Origin: Pseudomonadota bacterium
Lineage (GTDB): Bacteria; Pseudomonadota; Gammaproteobacteria; Burkholderiales; Ferrovaceae
NCBI GenBank assembly: GCA_021805725.1
Contig: JAJZEH010000117.1
Coordinates: 1 to 10,683, forward strand
Direction of reading: 5' to 3'
Length of the DNA: 10,683 nucleotides
Numbering within the stretch: position 1 is the stretch's first letter; each line of letters opens with the position of its first letter. The notes under the pieces are model-generated. The model saw only the letters and a program-made list of their open reading frames with translations. It was not told the DNA's origin and made no database searches. Below are positions 1 to 6,319 of this stretch, in pieces. The position numbers and the translations under genes are program-made.

Positions 1-343
1 CTTAGCCTCCGGTATCACCGGGGTGCACGGCGGCCATGGCCATCACCATCATGGTGGAGGCGGGGCAAGCCAGATTCAGGCGGAATTGCAAAGCCTGATT
101 CAACAACTGACCGCAGCCAGTGGCACTCCAAGTACTTCAGGTGTTTCTGGCACCACGGGTTCGCCAGGTTCCAGCAGCGCTCTGGGCACTGCTGATGCAG
201 CCCTGCAACAGAATTTTCAAAATCTTTTGAGCGCACAGGGCGTCACAGGCAACCAGGCCAATCTCACCAGCTTCCTGCAGACCCTCTCTCAGGGCCTGCA
301 GAACAACGGGGTGGCGGGAAACCTTGTCAGCACCCAGGTTTAA
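1..343 (+). CDS. Hypothetical His/Gly-rich protein, C-terminal fragment (5' end outside window)
   Basis: The reading frame is open from base 2 to the TAA at 341-343, with no stop before the window edge, so this is probably the 3' end of a longer gene. A GTG at 23 could start a 106-residue protein, but nothing favours it: the frame is open before it and no clear ribosome binding site is seen. The visible protein has a metal-binding-like stretch (HGGHGHHHHGGGG), then a helical segment (ASQIQAELQSLIQQL), a Ser/Thr/Gly/Pro-rich linker, and a second amphipathic segment (LQQNFQNLLSAQGV ... LTSFLQTLSQGLQ) ending GNLVSTQV. From memory, this layout resembles uncharacterised proteobacterial proteins with a His-rich middle and a conserved FLQ...GNLVNT-type tail; their function is not known to me. 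It converges on fliR, so it is not part of the flagellar operon. I assign no function. Confidence 0.7.
   Translation, partial: LASGITGVHGGHGHHHHGGGGASQIQAELQSLIQQLTAASGTPSTSGVSGTTGSPGSSSALGTADAALQQNFQNLLSAQGVTGNQANLTSFLQTLSQGLQNNGVAGNLVSTQV
275..301. terminator. Strong inverted repeat at the convergent gene end, possible terminator or mRNA 3'-end hairpin
   Basis: CTGCAG-a-CCCT, a 5-nt loop CTCTC, then AGGG-c-CTGCAG gives ten base pairs with one A/C mismatch. The repeat lies inside the last codons of the plus-strand gene, 39 nt beyond the fliR stop when read on the minus strand. Neither side is followed by a T-run, so it is not a canonical intrinsic terminator. It is the only strong hairpin I saw near the end of the fli operon. 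The codons for an amphipathic helix could produce it by chance. Confidence 0.25.
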
Positions 344-1125
344 TGGCCCAGTTGCTGAACCACACGCAACATCGCGCTCAATCCGGCATGGGAAAAGCGT
401 TCGATCAGGGGCCTGAAATAAGGCATTGAGAGGGCCAGGACCAAAAATCCCATGCCCAGCGTGATGGGAAACCCCACGGCAAAGAGATTGAGTTGCGGGG
501 CACTACGGGTGAGGATACCCAAGGCCAGATTGGTCATCATCAGGGCAGCCAGAAGCGGCAGGGAAATCTGCAGGGCATCGGCAAAGAGGCTGCCCGCCCA
601 GGACACCAGCGTGTGAAGTCCCACCGCCGAGGGCATGGCTGTCGTGATGGGAAAGCTCTGAAAGCTATCGGAGAGTGCCGCCAGAACCAGCAGGTGGCCA
701 TCCATAGCCAGAAAAGCCAGCGAGACGATCACGCCCAAAAACTGGGCCAATACGGGTTGAAAGGACGCGTTCTGGGGATCGTAAAAACTGGCAAAACCCA
801 GACCCATCTGCAGCCCTGCCACCTCACCCGCCATCTCCACTGCCGAAAAGACAACGCGCATGGCAAACCCCATCACCACGCCTACCAGAATCTGTTCCAG
901 AAGGATCAATAGTCCCTGAAGTGAGGCGGGGTCGATATTAGACGGCACCTGCAACGTGGGAGCCACCAGCACTGTCAGCAGCACGCCCAATCCGACCTTG
1001 ATCTGCAGGGGGACTTCCTTGTCACCCAGCAGCGGCGTGCTTGCCACCACAGCCAGGATACGCGCCAGCGGGAAAATGAACGCAGCAAGCCAGGCAGACC
1101 ATTGCGCGCTGGTAATGCTCAGCAT
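340..1125 (-). CDS. fliR: FliR, flagellar type III export gate protein
   Basis: FliR is a multi-pass inner-membrane protein that joins FliP and FliQ in the helical export gate through which rod, hook and filament subunits are secreted. From the ATG at 1125 it is 261 residues, the same as the E. coli protein. Visible family signatures are GLQMGLGFASFYDPQN (about 104-119), the MDGHLL segment (141-146) and GILTRSAPQLNLFAVGFPITLGMGF (203-227), set among several long hydrophobic segments. The frame continues 12 codons upstream into fliQ, but the ATG at 1125 has an AGGG six bases before it and gives the expected MLSITSAQW-type start. It begins 7 nt after fliQ and is the last gene of the operon. Its TAA overlaps the stop of the convergent plus-strand gene by 4 nt. 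Confidence 0.97.
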   Translation of the reverse strand: MLSITSAQWSAWLAAFIFPLARILAVVASTPLLGDKEVPLQIKVGLGVLLTVLVAPTLQVPSNIDPASLQGLLILLEQILVGVVMGFAMRVVFSAVEMAGEVAGLQMGLGFASFYDPQNASFQPVLAQFLGVIVSLAFLAMDGHLLVLAALSDSFQSFPITTAMPSAVGLHTLVSWAGSLFADALQISLPLLAALMMTNLALGILTRSAPQLNLFAVGFPITLGMGFLVLALSMPYFRPLIERFSHAGLSAMLRVVQQLGH

Positions 1126-1132
1126 GATCGCC

Positions 1133-1402
1133 CTAGCCCACCATACCCGGAATGCTGGCAAACAGTCGACGAATGTAATCCACCATCAAGCCGATCATCC
1201 AGGGCCCCGAAACAATCAGCACCAGCACCATGCCAATCAGCTTTGGAATGAAGGACAGCGTCATCTCATTGATCTGCGTGGCCGCCTGAAAAATACTGAT
1301 CAGCAGGCCAATCCCCAAAGCGGTCACCAGCAGGGGCGCTGAGACCATGATGGTCAGTTCAAGGGCCTGACGGCCCAGGGTCATGATGCTTTCAGGGGTC
1401 AT
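1133..1402 (-). CDS. fliQ: FliQ, flagellar export gate protein
   Basis: This 89-residue protein matches the usual FliQ length exactly. It starts MTPESIMTLGRQALELTIMVSAPLL and has two hydrophobic hairpin helices (about 14-40 and 52-75) separated by the polar segment QAATQINEMTLSFIPK, the typical FliQ pattern. FliQ packs around the FliP-FliR core of the export gate in the inner membrane. It begins 14 nt after fliP; a GAGGA lies 11 nt before the ATG. It ends 7 nt before fliR. Nothing is unusual in its sequence. Confidence 0.97.
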   Translation of the reverse strand: MTPESIMTLGRQALELTIMVSAPLLVTALGIGLLISIFQAATQINEMTLSFIPKLIGMVLVLIVSGPWMIGLMVDYIRRLFASIPGMVG

Positions 1403-1416
1403 GCTTGCAATGATCC

Positions 1417-2157
1417 TCAGGTATAGAAGCTCTGCACCAGCGAGCCGATCAACAGGTTCCAGCCATCAGCCAATACAAACAGCATCAATTTAAACGGCAG
1501 CGAAATGACCGCAGGAGAAACCATCATCATCCCCATGGACATCAGGACGCTGGCCACCACCATGTCAATGATCAGGAAGGGAATGAAGATGACGAAGCCG
1601 ATCTGGAATGCGGTTTTGAGTTCGCTGGTGACATATGCAGGAACCAGAATCTTGAGCGGTACCTGCTCTGGCGTTTGCAGAGGCTCGCTGTTGGAAATGC
1701 GCACAAACAGGGCCAGGTCTGCTTCGCGTGTCTGTCGCAGCATGAAGGCCTTGAGTGGTGCAGCACCACGATCCATTGCCTGATCCAGCGACAGCTTGCT
1801 TTCCGCGTAAGGCTGCCAGGCCTCCGTATAGATCTTGTCAAATACCGGCGACATGACGAAAAAGGTCAGAAACAGCGCGAGGCCGATCAGCACCTGATTG
1901 GGAGGCGAAGACTGTGTACCCAATGCTGAACGCAGCAACGAGAGCACGATGATGATGCGCGTAAAACCCGTCATCATCAGCAGGATGGCCGGGAGGAAAG
2001 CCAGCGACGTCAGCAGCAGCAGGGTTTGCAGGCTGAGCGAATACGTCTGTCCGCCCCCGGGAGCGGGCGTACTGGTAATGCCGGCAATCCCCGGTGTTGC
2101 TGCCCAGGCTACGGGCAGGGCCATCCACAGCAACAACATGAAGCACAACCGCAACAT
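1417..2157 (-). CDS. fliP: FliP, flagellar export gate protein
   Basis: FliP forms the pentameric core of the flagellar type III export gate. From the ATG at 2157 the product is 246 residues (E. coli has 245) with an N-terminal signal peptide likely cut after VAWA (about residue 19), as known for this family. Key segments are [22 protein letters not shown] (55-76), [22 protein letters not shown] (85-106), [12 protein letters not shown] (140-151) and [39 protein letters not shown] (174-212). The three methionines at 210-212 correspond to the known Met gasket that seals the channel. An upstream ATG at 2172 (MGCSRMLRL) overlaps fliO and has a good GGAG 7 nt before it (2180-2183), so it is a real alternative; the mature protein would be the same. 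The frame runs open further upstream through fliO, but that Trp/Cys/Arg-rich part is a shadow of fliO. Confidence 0.97.
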   Translation of the reverse strand: MLRLCFMLLLWMALPVAWAATPGIAGITSTPAPGGGQTYSLSLQTLLLLTSLAFLPAILLMMTGFTRIIIVLSLLRSALGTQSSPPNQVLIGLALFLTFFVMSPVFDKIYTEAWQPYAESKLSLDQAMDRGAAPLKAFMLRQTREADLALFVRISNSEPLQTPEQVPLKILVPAYVTSELKTAFQIGFVIFIPFLIIDMVVASVLMSMGMMMVSPAVISLPFKLMLFVLADGWNLLIGSLVQSFYT

Positions 2158-2161
2158 CCTG

Positions 2162-2533
2162 CTACACCCCATGTTTCGGCTCCGAAGCCTGTCGCGGGAG
2201 GGTATGCAGTGTTTGCACCTGCCCCGGCGCCACACCCAGCACCAGCCATGTTTCCTGGATTTCCACCACCACCACGCGCTCTCGCTGACCCACGGCAAGA
2301 TTGCTGATGACCTTGAGCTGACGCCCCGCGCTTTGTTGGGGCAAGCTGACGCGCTTGAGCAGCCAGGCCACGAGCGCAACGATACCCAGTACCAGCAGCA
2401 GGCTGAACACCACCTGCAGCACACTCTCCAGGGTCAATACCGACGGTGGCGTATAAGCCGGCCGCGGGCTGTCGGCGGCCAGGGCTCCCATGGCTGCGCA
2501 TGAAGCCAGTAGCAACAATATTCTATTCATCAT
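2162..2533 (-). CDS. fliO: FliO, assembly factor for the flagellar export gate
   Basis: FliO is a small membrane protein that helps FliP oligomerise during export-gate assembly. The 123-residue product has a signal-peptide-like N-terminus ([20 protein letters not shown], about 1-20), a transmembrane segment (about 38-59, [22 protein letters not shown]) and a cytoplasmic domain with the family pattern [41 protein letters not shown] (73-113). FliO is poorly conserved, so position between fliN and fliP adds much of the certainty. Two ATGs in tandem (2533 and 2530) are possible starts; no clear ribosome binding site precedes them and the gene lies only 2 nt after fliN, which suggests translational coupling. 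Confidence 0.93.
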   Translation of the reverse strand: MMNRILLLLASCAAMGALAADSPRPAYTPPSVLTLESVLQVVFSLLLVLGIVALVAWLLKRVSLPQQSAGRQLKVISNLAVGQRERVVVVEIQETWLVLGVAPGQVQTLHTLPRQASEPKHGV

Positions 2534-2535
2534 GA

Positions 2536-2958
2536 TTATCGGTTGAGCCGGCGGATACGCTCAGAAGGCGTGATGATGTCTGTCAGGCGGATACCAAACT
2601 TGTCGTTAACCACGACGACTTCACCCTGGGCAATCAAAAATCCGTTGATCAGCACATCCAGTGGCTCTCCTGCCATTCCGGACAATTCCACCACGGAGCC
2701 CTGGGCGAGCTGCAGCAGGTTCTTGATGGGCATCTTGGTCCGCCCCAGCTCCACCGTCAGCTGGACCGGAATGTCCATGATCATCTCGAGATCGTTATGG
2801 GCGGCAAGCCCCACGTCAGAACCAAATTTTTCAAATACATGCGGCTGCGCCGCGGGCTGCGGTTCAGATGCCGGGCTAACTGACGCTTCTGCCGCAGACT
2901 GCTCGGCCAGTGCCGCACCCCAATCGTCTGCGCTGATTTCTCCTGCTTCATTGGGCAT
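2536..2958 (-). CDS. fliN: FliN, flagellar motor switch (C-ring) protein
   Basis: FliN forms the base of the cytoplasmic C ring with FliM and also docks the FliH-FliI export complex. The 140-residue product has a variable acidic, Ala/Pro-rich N-terminus (1-45) and a C-terminal SpoA/FliMN domain (about 55-138): LEMIMDIPVQLTVELGRTKMPIKNLLQLAQGSVVEL, then EPLDVLINGFLIAQGEVVVVNDKFGIRLTDIITPSERIRRL. The length is close to the 137 residues of E. coli. The frame extends upstream into fliM, and an ATG at 2964 overlaps the fliM stop. The ATG at 2958 is chosen because AGGGAGG (2965-2971) then sits 6 nt before it, against zero spacing for 2964. Confidence 0.97.
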   Translation of the reverse strand: MPNEAGEISADDWGAALAEQSAAEASVSPASEPQPAAQPHVFEKFGSDVGLAAHNDLEMIMDIPVQLTVELGRTKMPIKNLLQLAQGSVVELSGMAGEPLDVLINGFLIAQGEVVVVNDKFGIRLTDIITPSERIRRLNR

Positions 2959-2960
2959 GA

Positions 2961-3956
2961 TCATCCTCCCTGGTTCAAGCCACCCATTGTGGCGGAAAGC
3001 ATTTTTTCCACCTTGAGGGCGTACTGATTGTTGAATACCCCGTACTTGCACTCCATGACAGGGATGTTATCGATGAGCGCCGTCACGTTTTCTCCCATTT
3101 CCAGAGGCAGGACGTCGCCTGGCTTGAGTTTCATCAACTGTTCCACTTTCACGCGCGCTTCGCCCAACACCGCCACCAACTCGATGTCAGCCGATTGCAC
3201 CTGCCTGGACAACATTTGCAACCAGCGCTTGTCTACAGCCAGGTGGTCGCCCTGCATGGTGCTGTAGAGCAGCTCCCGGATCGGTTCGATCATGGAGTAG
3301 GGCATGCAGATGTGAAACGAACCGCCGATGCCCCCAAATTCGATTTCAAAGGTGGTCACGATCACCACTTCATTGGGTGTGGCAATGTTGGCGAACTGCG
3401 GGTTCATTTCCGAGCGGACAAACTCGAATTGCAGGCGATAGACCGCTTCCCAGGCCTTACCATACGCTTCGAAGACCGCAGCAATCAGTTTCTGGATGAT
3501 GCGGTGTTCGGTCTGCGTAAACTCGCGCCCCTCCACCCGAGTATGAAAACGCCCGTCTCCGCCAAACATGTTGTCCACCACCAGAAAGATCAGATTGGGA
3601 TCAAACACGAACAACGCGTTTCCTCGCAATGGATTGGCATGAACGAGATTGATGTTGGTGGGGACCGGCAGGTTGCGAATGAACTCGCTGAACTTGTTGA
3701 CCCGCAATTGCCCGACCGAGACGTCGGCGGTACGGCGCATCAAATTGAACAGGGAAATCCGGAACAGGCGGGCAAACCGTTCATTGACGATCTCCATGGT
3801 GGGCATGCGCCCACGCACAATGCGTTCCTGCTTGCCCAGACTGTATGGGCGAACCCCCGAGCCATCATCCTCAGGCTTTTCGGCGTCCTCGCTCTCCCCG
3901 GACACACCTCGCAAGAGAGAGTCGACTTCTTCCTGTGAGAGAAATTCATCCGCCAT
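2961..3956 (-). CDS. fliM: FliM, flagellar motor switch protein
   Basis: FliM is the C-ring subunit that binds phospho-CheY and switches rotation direction through FliG. The 331-residue product carries the CheY-P-binding peptide at its N-terminus (LSQEEVDSLL, 6-15), a flexible acidic linker (20-35), the CheC-like middle domain with the GGDG loop (132-135) that contacts FliG, and a C-terminal SpoA domain (about 255-322) that pairs with FliN. The retained CheY-binding peptide implies that the host has chemotactic control of the motor. The ATG at 3956 (MADEF) is preferred over an in-frame TTG at 3962; the ribosome binding site is weak in both cases. It starts 9 nt after fliL and ends 2 nt before the fliN start. 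Confidence 0.98.
   Translation of the reverse strand: MADEFLSQEEVDSLLRGVSGESEDAEKPEDDGSGVRPYSLGKQERIVRGRMPTMEIVNERFARLFRISLFNLMRRTADVSVGQLRVNKFSEFIRNLPVPTNINLVHANPLRGNALFVFDPNLIFLVVDNMFGGDGRFHTRVEGREFTQTEHRIIQKLIAAVFEAYGKAWEAVYRLQFEFVRSEMNPQFANIATPNEVVIVTTFEIEFGGIGGSFHICMPYSMIEPIRELLYSTMQGDHLAVDKRWLQMLSRQVQSADIELVAVLGEARVKVEQLMKLKPGDVLPLEMGENVTALIDNIPVMECKYGVFNNQYALKVEKMLSATMGGLNQGG
2965..2971 (-). promoter_or_regulatory. Ribosome binding site of fliN (decides the start)
   Basis: AGGGAGG lies in the last codons of fliM. It is 6 nt from the ATG at 2958 but touches the ATG at 2964 directly, so the downstream ATG is the functional start on spacing grounds. Confidence 0.75.
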
Positions 3957-3965
3957 CGTCAAGTT

Positions 3966-4667
3966 TCACTGAATAATGAATGAAGTAAACAACACGCCGA
4001 CGATACCCTCGCGAGGTTCTGCAGCGGGTTTGGTTTCGGCTGATGCGGCTGCCGCTGGGGCTGTGGCTTCAGCCGCCCCCTGGGCAGGCGCTGCTGTCGC
4101 CTCTGCGATGGTCGCTGGCGGTGCAGCAGCATCTCCTGCGGGTACCGATGCGGGAGCTGCCGGGGCGGGGGCTGCTGGCGCGGCCACACTCGGGCTGGCG
4201 ACAATCGCAGGCTTTGGCGCGGGTGGCGCAATGCCCAGAATGGTATCCACGGCCACGATGATTTCATTGGCGAGTTTTTTCTTGCCCGCCACGCTCACCA
4301 GTTCGGAAGCGTGTTTGCTGGAAAGCAGCAGCAGCAGGCTGCTGCGGATTTCCGGCATTGCAGCCTTGACCTTCTCGGGCAAATCGGCGTTGTAGATCTT
4401 GAGGGAAAGCCCCACCTGCAGCACCTGGTCTCCCTGTTCGCGCTGCAAGTTCACGGTAAAGGGGTCGAGCGGAACGAATATGGGTACGGTGGAAACCGTC
4501 TTGTTCGATTTTTCATCCTCGCCCGCAGGCTTCCCTTTCATGAAATACCAGGCGCCCCCCCCTGCCAGGGCCGATGCAATGACGGCAGCTGCCACAATGA
4601 GCAGCAGCTTCTTTTTGGGCTTGGCCGCAGGGGGTTCTGCAGCCGGCTTTTTATCTTCTCTGGCCAT
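3966..4667 (-). CDS. fliL: FliL, flagellar stator-associated membrane protein, with a long Ala/Pro-rich insert
   Basis: FliL is a single-pass inner-membrane protein that surrounds the stator units and supports torque. The 233-residue product has a Lys/Ala/Pro-rich cytoplasmic N-terminus (1-20), a transmembrane helix (21-42), and a periplasmic SPFH-like domain with PIFVPLDPFTVNL (62-74), LQVGLSLKIYN (83-93), then PEIRSSLLLLLSSK (105-118). The C-terminal strand VGVLFTSFIIQ is typical. Between ILGI (143-146) and EGIVG (220-224) there is a segment of about 73 residues that is almost only Ala, Pro, Ser, Thr and Glu. Most FliL proteins I know are roughly 150-180 residues, so this one is long. The start at 4667 has AAGGA (4675-4679) 7 nt upstream. 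It follows fliK by 29 nt, the largest spacer in the operon. Confidence 0.96.
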   Translation of the reverse strand: MAREDKKPAAEPPAAKPKKKLLLIVAAAVIASALAGGGAWYFMKGKPAGEDEKSNKTVSTVPIFVPLDPFTVNLQREQGDQVLQVGLSLKIYNADLPEKVKAAMPEIRSSLLLLLSSKHASELVSVAGKKKLANEIIVAVDTILGIAPPAPKPAIVASPSVAAPAAPAPAAPASVPAGDAAAPPATIAEATAAPAQGAAEATAPAAAASAETKPAAEPREGIVGVLFTSFIIQ

Positions 4668-4674
4668 ACCAGGT

Positions 4675-4701
4675 TCCTTGAGGGGTTAAGTGGGCCTCAG
4701 G
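4675..4701 (-). promoter_or_regulatory. fliK-fliL junction: fliL ribosome binding site inside a possible stem
   Basis: On the minus strand CCTGAGG (4695-4701), which holds the fliK TGA stop, can pair with CCTCAAGG (4676-4683) with one bulged A and a 12-nt loop. The right arm contains most of the AAGGA that serves fliL. Ribosomes finishing fliK would open the stem. The pairing is visible; the coupling role is inference. Confidence 0.3.
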
Positions 4702-5827
4702 CAAAAGTATCCACCAAACCCTGGGTTTGGAGCATGGAAATGGATCTTGGCCCTTGCTGCACAGAGGATACCTCAACGGCACCACGACCGGATGAAGGGG
4801 ATGGCTTGCTGTCCCCCCCTGAATATCCGCTTTGTGCCCCATGGCGTCCCTGATCGCTGACCGAAGCATTGCCCAGCATGATGCCATTGTCCGCCAGCAT
4901 GTCCCGCAATTTGGGCAAGGCCTGTTGCACTGCATCCCGGACCGCAGCGTGCGGAGAGGTAAACAGGGCTGTGGCCTGGTCACCGCTGACGTTGAGCACC
5001 ACATGCAAGGGCCCCAGATCGGGGGGGTTGAGCTGCAACTCGGCGCTTTGGCTTCCGTGGCCGGCCATCCAGGTGATTTTTTGTCCCAGGTCCTCGTTCC
5101 AGCGGTTGTTCCCCACGGGAGTATTCACTATCAGGTCTTGGGAAGCATTGGGGGCCGTCATCTGGGAGGCGACCATCAAACCCTGTGACTGCGTCTGGGA
5201 CTGGGCCAGCAGCCGGGCATCCCTGGCAGGCTCTGGTAACGCCGCTGCCTGCTTCTGACCAGCATCCAACACGGGCGCCTGCAAATTGGTGGCCACCTGC
5301 ATGGCCGTGCTGAATGTCACATCCTGGGTTGTCACAGTGGCTGGCCCCACAGCCAGCTTGCCCGTCAAACCGTTTGGCTCGCTGGCCTGGAGCTGTTCCA
5401 GCAAGGATTGCTGGTTTTGCGCGCCTGCGCTTGAAGGTCCTGCCGAATCGGGTGCAGCAATGGGTGCCGGGGTAACCCCGGTCTTCAATTCAGCACTCAT
5501 CATGGGGACTCCCATCAGCACCATCATTCCATTTTGAGCCGCTGTGGTCACGCTATCAATGGCTGTAGATGCAGCATGCCTGTCGCTCACCTTGTGGGTG
5601 ATCGACAAGACAACGGGTGGCGTCACACCAGTCTCTGCGGTCGCAACATTGCTGTCCCTGGCAACGGCCCCTGCCTCCGCAGCAAGTTGTCGTATCAGTA
5701 CGGCATTGAAGTCGCCCCCTGAGGATGGCGGGTTGGCACTATCCTGCACGCCCGCATCAGCTTGGGACGTAGCCACCTGGGAAGGAGCAACGGGCGAAGC
5801 GTTGGGGCTGATCGGCAAATTTTGCAT
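4697..5827 (-). CDS. fliK: FliK, flagellar hook-length control protein
   Basis: FliK is an exported molecular ruler that measures the hook and switches the export gate from hook to filament substrates by contacting FlhB. The 376-residue product (E. coli has 375) has a long low-complexity N-terminal and middle part rich in Ala, Gln, Ser, Thr and Pro (1-235), typical of the ruler region, and a C-terminal hook-length control domain (about 241-326): WNEDLGQKITWMAGHGSQSAELQLNPPDLGPLHVVLNVSGDQA, then ALPKLRDMLADNGIML. The tail (327-376) is Ser/Gly-rich with the common GLVDTFA ending. The start at 5827 lies 17 nt after fliJ, with a weak GGA about 10 nt upstream. Two 7-nt G/C tracts occur in it, at 4813-4819 and 5021-5027. 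Confidence 0.96.
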   Translation of the reverse strand: MQNLPISPNASPVAPSQVATSQADAGVQDSANPPSSGGDFNAVLIRQLAAEAGAVARDSNVATAETGVTPPVVLSITHKVSDRHAASTAIDSVTTAAQNGMMVLMGVPMMSAELKTGVTPAPIAAPDSAGPSSAGAQNQQSLLEQLQASEPNGLTGKLAVGPATVTTQDVTFSTAMQVATNLQAPVLDAGQKQAAALPEPARDARLLAQSQTQSQGLMVASQMTAPNASQDLIVNTPVGNNRWNEDLGQKITWMAGHGSQSAELQLNPPDLGPLHVVLNVSGDQATALFTSPHAAVRDAVQQALPKLRDMLADNGIMLGNASVSDQGRHGAQSGYSGGDSKPSPSSGRGAVEVSSVQQGPRSISMLQTQGLVDTFA

Positions 5828-5844
5828 GGTCGTGTGTTCCGGAG

Positions 5845-6303
5845 TCAGGGTTTATCGGTTGACGCGTCGTTTCTTGCAGCAAATCGCCCGCTTTGCTCAT
5901 CCTGCAATTTTTGATCGGCCTGATGGGTCTGCAATCGGACCGTTTCGGCGTGTCGCTGTGCCAGGGTATCGAAAGACTTCATGGTGCGTTGCGCTTGGTG
6001 CAGGGCATCCTGACCCTGCGCGAAAGACTGGTTGGCCTGTTCAATCACGCCACGTTGCTGATGAACGGCTTCGTCCAGTCGGTCCAGAAAATTCTGGAAA
6101 TTCTGTAAACCGTGCTGGTCCATGCCGCTTTGCGTGGCCTCGCGGAACTTGTTTTGATAATCGCGGCGAAACTGCAGCAGTGTTTCCAGCTTCTTTTGCT
6201 CGGCCTGCTGTTGTTGATTGAGCTGCCCCAACTTGATCGTTGCCGCATCATTCTTGTGATGCGACAGGTCTACGAGCGGTTGCAGTGAAAATGTTTTGGT
6301 CAT
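5845..6303 (-). CDS. fliJ: FliJ, flagellar export ATPase central stalk / chaperone escort
   Basis: FliJ is a small coiled-coil protein that sits in the FliI hexamer like the gamma subunit of F-ATPase and links it to FlhA. The 152-residue product is almost entirely charged, Gln-rich helix, beginning with the typical FSLQPLVDLSHHKNDAATIKL (5-25) and running as heptad-like coiled coil to about 140 (for example LQNFQNFLDRLDEAVHQQ, 66-83). FliJ is weakly conserved; position directly after fliI and before fliK supports the call. It begins 16 nt after fliI, with no strong ribosome binding site (AGAAG, 12 nt upstream). Confidence 0.94.
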   Translation of the reverse strand: MTKTFSLQPLVDLSHHKNDAATIKLGQLNQQQQAEQKKLETLLQFRRDYQNKFREATQSGMDQHGLQNFQNFLDRLDEAVHQQRGVIEQANQSFAQGQDALHQAQRTMKSFDTLAQRHAETVRLQTHQADQKLQDEQSGRFAARNDASTDKP

Positions 6304-6319
6304 GTCTTGTCAATACTTC

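Noticed and set aside
23..64. His run that might suggest an engineered affinity tag or vector sequence
   Set aside because: Only four consecutive His occur, mixed with Gly, and the stretch is embedded in a natural-looking coding region.
2158..2424. In-frame 5' extension of fliP through fliO
   Set aside because: The extra residues are Trp/Cys/Arg-rich out-of-frame fliO sequence; the family length and signal peptide fit a start at 2157 (or 2172).
1898..2503. A 201-codon plus-strand open frame opposite fliO and fliP
   Set aside because: Covers two real genes in antisense and shows no domain or conserved pattern.
3195..3938. A 247-codon plus-strand open frame opposite fliM
   Set aside because: Shadow of a clearly conserved fliM; no family signature, no ribosome binding site that stands out.
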